Assembly: GCA_018262135.1 (NCBI GenBank)
Contig: JAGTSD010000277.1
Coordinates: 1 to 5,107 of the forward strand
Origin: Pseudomonadota bacterium
GTDB lineage: Bacteria > Pseudomonadota > Gammaproteobacteria > Competibacterales > Competibacteraceae
Reading direction: 5' to 3'
DNA: 5,107 bases
Program-made: the position numbers and the translations under genes
Part shown: one piece after another, positions 1 to 5,107 of the stretch
How the letters are laid out: each line of letters starts with the position of its first letter
Position numbering within the stretch: position 1 is the stretch's first letter
Notes under the pieces: generated by a model
Databases searched by the model: none
Seen by the model: the letters and a program-made list of their open reading frames with translations, nothing else
Told to the model about the DNA's origin: nothing

Positions 1-1
1 C

Positions 2-142
2 GACCTGGTGGAGCGCACCAGCACCCGCCAGGCGCCGTTAACGCTGGTCGCAGCGAACGATAAGCGTTATGCGCGCATCGAAGTCTTGCGGACGCTGTGC
101 GAGCGGCTGGAAACGGTACTCGCGGACGCGCCGAAATCCTGA
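2..142 (+). CDS. pap: PPK2-family polyphosphate phosphotransferase, C-terminal end (partial)
   Basis: This is the 3' end of a gene that begins outside the window; 46 residues are visible before a TGA at 140-142. The peptide carries the C-terminal signature of the PPK2 family: ERTST, then AP, then LVAANDKRYARIEVLRTL and a closing helix. It most resembles polyphosphate:AMP phosphotransferases (Pap), cytoplasmic enzymes that transfer phosphate from polyphosphate to AMP or another nucleotide. The P-loop and lid lie upstream and cannot be seen, so the substrate class (AMP, ADP or GDP) is uncertain and the symbol is tentative. Recalled relatives usually read APW in the AP motif; here it is APL, with Leu encoded by TTA (38-40), a rare codon in this GC-rich context. 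The 30-nt gap to ppk1 on the same strand, and the shared polyphosphate chemistry, support a common operon and the family call. Confidence 0.75.
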   Translation, partial: DLVERTSTRQAPLTLVAANDKRYARIEVLRTLCERLETVLADAPKS

Positions 143-160
143 TGAGCCAACGAAAACGAT

Positions 161-165
161 GAAGG
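161..165 (+). promoter_or_regulatory. Shine-Dalgarno sequence deciding the ppk1 start
   Basis: GAAGG at 161-165 stands 7 nt before the ATG at 173 and 10 nt before a second ATG at 176. A GTG at 167 is in frame but only 1 nt downstream of the GAAGG, too close to be served by it. The ATG at 173 is therefore preferred, although 176 remains possible. Confidence 0.6.
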
Positions 166-172
166 TGTGGCG

Positions 173-2419
<2,247 letters not shown>

Positions 2420-2422
2420 GTC

Positions 2423-2464
2423 TGGAAAGCGCGATTGGACCACCGTAACCGTTCGCGCCTTCCA
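2423..2464 (+). terminator. Imperfect hairpin just after ppk1, possible terminator without U-tract
   Basis: Four bases after the ppk1 stop, 2423-2427 and 2429-2434 (GCGCGA) pair with 2460-2464 and 2453-2458 (TCGCGC): eleven base pairs with one A-C mismatch around an 18-nt loop. No run of T follows on either strand, so it is not a textbook intrinsic terminator. It may act with Rho or protect the 3' end of the transcript. Its place between convergent genes fits a termination role. Confidence 0.4.
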
Positions 2465-2475
2465 CCCTGGCCCTA

Positions 2476-2538
2476 TCCCTACCAGGAGGAACCTTGTGAG
2501 ACAGCGAGTCGCCCAACTCCCCCTTCCTGGTGGGGGAG
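2476..2538. repeat. Convergent intergenic region with two competing inverted repeats
   Basis: Between the ends of ppk1 and the alcohol dehydrogenase, CCCTACCAGGA (2477-2487) is the reverse complement of TCCTGGTGGGG (2525-2535), except for one position that would be a G-U wobble in RNA. With flanking wobbles the stem reaches about 14 pairs (2476-2489 with 2523-2536). A second, exclusive hairpin pairs CTCCCCC (2517-2523) with GGGGGAG (2532-2538) around an 8-nt loop. The C-rich then G-rich composition resembles the dispersed CCCTCTCCC/GGGAGAGGG-type intergenic repeats common in GC-rich bacterial genomes; whether it is repeated in this genome cannot be seen. It may end transcription from both sides. 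Confidence 0.4.
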
Positions 2539-2601
2539 AGGAGGTTAGGAGCAGGGAGCGAACGCTTCTGAGTCGTTCCTAAGATTGAGGAGAAGCCCGG
2601 C

Positions 2602-3591
2602 TCACCCGTTCCCGGCGGTCCCCGCTTTCAGCGACGCCATGTCGATGACAAACCGGTATTTCACGTCGCTGCGCAGCATCCGCTCGTAGGCTTCGTTGAT
2701 CTTCTGGATCGGGATGATTTCGATATCCGAGACGATGCCGTGTTCGGCGCAGAAGTCGAGCATCTCCTGGGTTTCCCGGATGCCGCCGATCAGCGAGCCG
2801 GCCAGCCGTCGGCGCTTGAAGATCAGATTGAAGACGTTTGGCGCTGGATGCGGGTCCTCTGGCGCCCCGACCAGGCACATCGTCCCGTCCCGCTTGAGCA
2901 GCTCGAGATAGACATCCAGATTGTGCGGCGCGGCCACCGTATTAAGGATGAAGTCGAAACTGGCCAGGTGCCGCTTCATTTCGTCGGGGTTTTTCGAGAT
3001 GACGACCTCATCGGCGCCCAGCCGATGGGCGTCCGCCGTCTTGCCCGGTGAGGTGGTGAACATCACCACATGGGCGCCCATGGCATGGGCCAACTTCACC
3101 CCCATGTGGCCCAGGCCGCCTAGGCCGACCACGCCGACCTTCTGGCCCGGGCCTACCTGCCACTGCCGCAGCGGCGAGTAGGTGGTGATGCCGGCGCACA
3201 GCAAGGGCGCGACCGCCGGCAGGTGCAGCGTGTCGGATACCCGCAGCACGAAGCGTTCGTCGACCACGATCCGGCTAGAATAGCCGCCGTAGGTCATGGT
3301 TCCGGTCTGCGGGTCGGGGCTGTTGTAGGTCAGGGTGAAGGTCGGACAGTACTGTTCCAGGCCCTCCCGGCAGTCGGGACAGGTTCCGCAGGAATCGACC
3401 AGACAGCCCACGCCGGCCAGATCGCCGGGCTGGAAGGTGGTCACTTCGCCGCCGACCTGGGTGACCCGGCCGACGATCTCGTGGCCCGGCACCACCGGAT
3501 AGATGGTGTTGTGCCACTCGTTGCGGGCGGTATGCAGGTCGGAATGGCACACCCCGCAGTAGAGGATTTCGATCTGTACGTCTTTGATCAT
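2602..3591 (-). CDS. Zinc-dependent NAD(P) alcohol dehydrogenase, YahK/cinnamyl-alcohol-dehydrogenase type, shortened N-terminus
   Basis: This 329-residue medium-chain dehydrogenase would reduce aldehydes or oxidise alcohols in the cytoplasm with NAD(P)(H); family members usually favour NADPH and broad aldehyde substrates. The GroES-like catalytic domain has the zinc ligands Cys15 (in CGVCHSD), His37 (in PGHEIVG) and Cys132 (in LLCAGITTY). The structural zinc site is Cys68, Cys71, Cys74 and Cys82. The Rossmann motif GLGGLG is at 156-161, and the family signature FILNTVAAPHNLD follows near 214. Similarity to E. coli YahK (349 residues) is strong from residue 4 to about 317, but the first 25 or so residues of that family, which form the first strands of the GroES fold, are absent. 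A stop codon lies in frame at 3636-3634, with no ATG, GTG or TTG between it and ATG 3591, so the start cannot move upstream. GAGGAG 10 nt before ATG 3591 supports that start. The gene is convergent with ppk1 and divergent from the ATPase. Activity and stability are uncertain; substrate unknown. Confidence 0.9.
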   Translation of the reverse strand: MIKDVQIEILYCGVCHSDLHTARNEWHNTIYPVVPGHEIVGRVTQVGGEVTTFQPGDLAGVGCLVDSCGTCPDCREGLEQYCPTFTLTYNSPDPQTGTMTYGGYSSRIVVDERFVLRVSDTLHLPAVAPLLCAGITTYSPLRQWQVGPGQKVGVVGLGGLGHMGVKLAHAMGAHVVMFTTSPGKTADAHRLGADEVVISKNPDEMKRHLASFDFILNTVAAPHNLDVYLELLKRDGTMCLVGAPEDPHPAPNVFNLIFKRRRLAGSLIGGIRETQEMLDFCAEHGIVSDIEIIPIQKINEAYERMLRSDVKYRFVIDMASLKAGTAGNG

Positions 3592-3601
3592 GATTAGGAA
3601 T

Positions 3602-3607
3602 CTCCTC
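3602..3607 (-). promoter_or_regulatory. Shine-Dalgarno sequence of the alcohol dehydrogenase
   Basis: On the minus strand GAGGAG ends 10 nt before the ATG at 3591. It is a strong match with slightly long spacing. It matters because it shows that the shortened reading frame still has its own translation signal, so the gene is not obviously dead. Confidence 0.6.
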
Positions 3608-3660
3608 GGATGGATGATTGAAAATGCGACATTTCATATGATTCCAATCAATGCCGAATA

Positions 3661-3693
3661 TTGCAATTTTGCATTTCAAATGCAAAATTGCAA
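3661..3693. repeat. Perfect 33-bp palindrome, 16-bp arms with a 1-bp centre, likely operator
   Basis: TTGCAATTTTGCATTT (3661-3676) is exactly reverse-complemented at 3678-3693 around the single base C3677. Each arm contains its own smaller inverted repeat: TGCAA-TT-TTGCA (3662-3673) and TGCAA-AA-TTGCA (3681-3692), with centres 19 bp apart, close to two helical turns. This nested symmetry suits cooperative binding of two dimers. The palindrome ends 3 bp before the ATPase ATG and lies about 70 bp upstream of the alcohol dehydrogenase start, so a bound protein could affect both genes. In RNA it could form a long AU-rich hairpin over the ribosome binding region. The symmetry is seen directly; the operator role is inferred. 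Confidence 0.65.
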
Positions 3694-3696
3694 ACC

Positions 3697-4920
3697 ATGA
3701 TTCTTCAGTATATTCATCGGACCCTGGAACCGGTTTTACAGCGGGCCGCGCGGGAATTTCCCGCCGTGGTGCTGACCGGTCCGCGTCAGTCAGGTAAGAC
3801 CACACTGCTGAAAACTCTGTTCGGCGCATCGCACGGTTATGTCTCGCTGGAACCGCCGGACGTGCGGGCGGCGGCGCTGAGCGATCCGCGTGGTTTTCTG
3901 GCGCTGTACCTGCCGCCCGTGATCTTCGACGAGGTTCAGTACGCGCCTGAGTTATTGCCCTACCTCAAGGAGTGGATCGACGCTCACCGCGACCGACGCG
4001 GGCAGTGTCTGTTGACCGGCTCTCAGAATCTGCTGTTGCTCGAACGGATTACCGAATCGCTGGCCGGACGGGCCGCCATTCTGCGGCTCCTGCCGCTGTC
4101 CTGGCGCGAGCGTCTGGGACAACCGGACGCGCCCCTGCCGTGGGAACGCGCGGGCGAGCGATCCATCCATCGGGAGGTTTCCGCGCCGACGCTGTGGCAG
4201 GATTTCCTGCGCGGCGGTTATCCGGAACTGGTCGCGGAACCGGGACGGGATGGGGCGCTGTGGCACGGCAGTTATCTTCAGACCTATCTGGAGCGGGATG
4301 TGCGCTCCCTGCGCCAGATTGGCGATCTGAGCCTGTTTCAGAACTTTCTGCGCGCGCTGGCCGCTCGTAGCGGGCAGTTGCTCAACCTGACCGATCTGGC
4401 GCGCGATCTGGGCGCGACGGTCAATACCGCCAAGGCATGGCTGTCGGTGCTGGAGGCGACGTTTCAGGTGATCGTCCTGCGGCCCTATTTCGCCAATGTC
4501 GGCAAACGGCTGGTGAAAACGCCCAAGGTTTATTTCACCGACACCGGCACACTTTGCTATCTGGCGGGATTGCGTGATCCCGAACACGCCGCTGCCGGGC
4601 CGCTGGGCGGGGCGATTTTTGAAACTGCCGTGCTGGCGGAGATCGTGAAAACATTCTGGCATCGCGGCGAAGAGCCACAGGTTTATTTCTGGCGGACCGC
4701 GACTGGGGTGGAGGTGGACATCGTCGTGGAGACGCGCGGGCGGATCGTGCCTATCGAAGTCAAGCTTTCGGCGACGCCGAGGCCGGCCATGGCCGCCGGA
4801 ATTCTGGCCTTGCGCCAGGATTTGGGCGAAAAAGTCGAAACGGGTTATGTCATCCATCCCGGTGAAATCCAATTGCCGCTGGCGCCGGGCGTGCAGGCGC
4901 TGCCGTTTGCCGACTTGTGA
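3697..4920 (+). CDS. AAA+ ATPase of the AAA_14/DUF4143 family
   Basis: The 407-residue cytoplasmic protein belongs to a widespread, poorly characterised ATPase family; no substrate or partner is known. The N-terminal AAA_14 domain has Walker A GPRQSGKTT (28-36), Walker B VIFDE (75-79) and a sensor-1 stretch LLTGSQN (105-111), all intact. The DUF4143 part begins near FLRGGYPE (170-177) and YLERDV (197-202), followed by a segment that looks like a winged helix (about 228-253). The C-terminus has a PD-(D/E)XK-nuclease-like pattern: Glu309 in FETAV, Asp341 in EVDIVV and Glu354/Lys356 in IEVK. Length is normal for the family. ATG 3697 was chosen because family proteins begin just before a segment like ILQYIHRTLEPVL; a TTG at 3661 would add twelve residues encoded by the palindrome. 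No Shine-Dalgarno sequence precedes the ATG. Ten bases separate its stop from uup. Such genes vary in location between genomes, so it is probably a mobile or accessory gene here. Confidence 0.92.
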   Translation: MILQYIHRTLEPVLQRAAREFPAVVLTGPRQSGKTTLLKTLFGASHGYVSLEPPDVRAAALSDPRGFLALYLPPVIFDEVQYAPELLPYLKEWIDAHRDRRGQCLLTGSQNLLLLERITESLAGRAAILRLLPLSWRERLGQPDAPLPWERAGERSIHREVSAPTLWQDFLRGGYPELVAEPGRDGALWHGSYLQTYLERDVRSLRQIGDLSLFQNFLRALAARSGQLLNLTDLARDLGATVNTAKAWLSVLEATFQVIVLRPYFANVGKRLVKTPKVYFTDTGTLCYLAGLRDPEHAAAGPLGGAIFETAVLAEIVKTFWHRGEEPQVYFWRTATGVEVDIVVETRGRIVPIEVKLSATPRPAMAAGILALRQDLGEKVETGYVIHPGEIQLPLAPGVQALPFADL

Positions 4921-4930
4921 GTTGTTTCCC

Positions 4931-5107
4931 ATGCCGCTATTGAGCGTTGACCATCTCTCCATCGCCTTCGGCGCGGAAAAGCTGCTGGACGATGCCAGCT
5001 TTCAACTGGATGCCGGCGAGCGGGTCTGCCTGATCGGCCGCAACGGCGCGGGCAAGACGACCCTGCTGCGGTTGCTAGCCGGCGAGTTGCAGTCCGACGG
5101 CGGCGAA
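4931..5107 (+). CDS. uup: ABC-F ATPase Uup, N-terminal part (cut by window end)
   Basis: The first 59 residues of an ABC ATPase are visible, and the reading frame continues past the window. After the opening strand (LLSVDHLSIAFG) comes Walker A GRNGAGKTT (36-44), preceded by GERVCLI. The ERVCLIGRNGAGK context and the absence of any membrane segment before it match Uup, a soluble ABC-F protein with two ATPase domains that acts on ribosomes and affects transposon excision in E. coli. Other ABC-F members (EttA, YheS) remain possible, since the linker and second domain are not visible. The start follows the ATPase stop by 10 nt with no clear Shine-Dalgarno sequence, so translation may be coupled to the upstream gene, or a weak site is used. 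Confidence 0.8.
   Translation, partial: MPLLSVDHLSIAFGAEKLLDDASFQLDAGERVCLIGRNGAGKTTLLRLLAGELQSDGGE

Larger units (their letters stand above)
3592..3696. promoter_or_regulatory. AT-rich divergent promoter region between alcohol dehydrogenase and ATPase
   Basis: This 105-bp spacer is much richer in A and T than the genes on either side and must hold the promoters of both. On the plus strand TATGAT (3637-3642) is a good -10 candidate, but no good -35 lies at the right distance (TTGAAA at 3618-3623 is only 13 nt away). On the minus strand, TTGCAA (3666-3661) and AATCAT (3643-3638), 17 nt apart, are a weak -35/-10 pair. Smaller inverted repeats are also present: AAATG-CGA-CATTT (3622-3634), TCATATGA (3634-3641) and TGATTG/CAATCA (3615-3620 and 3645-3650). 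The promoter assignments are guesses; the divergent layout is certain. Confidence 0.35.

Noticed and set aside
167..169. GTG as the ppk1 start
   Set aside because: Only 1 nt separates it from the GAAGG Shine-Dalgarno; the ATG at 173 has normal spacing.
3661..3663. TTG as the ATPase start
   Set aside because: It would translate through the palindrome, has no ribosome site, and family proteins start at about the ATG at 3697.
3661..3693. Palindrome as an intrinsic terminator
   Set aside because: It is AT-rich, has a 1-base centre with no natural loop, no T-run beyond it, and no gene ends just before it on either strand.
3275..3829. Minus-strand frame of 184 codons spanning the alcohol dehydrogenase start and the spacer, considered as a possible frameshifted N-terminus
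   Set aside because: The translation upstream of 3591 is the reverse of the ATPase and spacer and has no similarity to the missing alcohol dehydrogenase N-terminus.
3592..4930. ATPase as part of a known defence or toxin-antitoxin system
   Set aside because: No nuclease, methylase, toxin or antitoxin partner is encoded next to it; the neighbours are an alcohol dehydrogenase and uup, so the sequence gives no support for a defence role.
3952..4962. Open reading frame of 336 codons on the minus strand, opposite the ATPase
   Set aside because: It is antisense to the conserved AAA+/DUF4143 frame, shows no domain and has Gln/Arg-rich shadow composition.

Overview
The window is GC-rich, with mostly G/C-ending codons in all genes, and looks like a chromosomal segment of a proteobacterium, most likely a gammaproteobacterium. 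The evidence is the type of gene on it: a PPK2/PPK1 polyphosphate pair, a YahK-like alcohol dehydrogenase and a Uup-type ABC-F ATPase. The species cannot be named from this sequence. There are five genes: two cut by the window edges (the 3' end of a PPK2-family gene and the 5' end of uup) and three complete (ppk1, the alcohol dehydrogenase, the AAA+/DUF4143 ATPase). No RNA genes, CRISPR arrays or recognisable insertion sequences were seen.

Layout. Positions 2-142 are the last codons of a PPK2-family phosphotransferase. After 30 nt, ppk1 follows on the same strand (173-2419), so the two probably form a polyphosphate operon. Positions 2420-2601 are a convergent intergenic stretch with several competing inverted repeats. 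On the minus strand (3591-2602) lies a zinc-dependent NAD(P) alcohol dehydrogenase whose catalytic residues are all present, but whose N-terminus is about 25 residues shorter than its family. A short AT-rich divergent spacer (3592-3696) holds a perfect 33-bp palindrome (3661-3693) just before an AAA+ ATPase of the AAA_14/DUF4143 type (3697-4920, plus strand). Ten bases after that gene, the 5' end of uup starts and runs off the window.

How the genes work together. PPK1 reversibly polymerises phosphate from ATP into polyphosphate, and a PPK2/Pap enzyme uses polyphosphate to phosphorylate nucleotides, so the left half is a polyphosphate and nucleotide energy-buffering module. The right half shows no metabolic link to it. 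The ATPase, its palindrome and the shortened alcohol dehydrogenase look like the result of a local insertion or rearrangement between an alcohol dehydrogenase gene and uup; this is an inference.

The best candidate for something undescribed is the palindrome. It is built from two 12-bp inverted repeats of the form TGCAA-N2-TTGCA, 19 bp apart, ends 3 bp before the ATPase start codon, and takes the place where a Shine-Dalgarno sequence should be.
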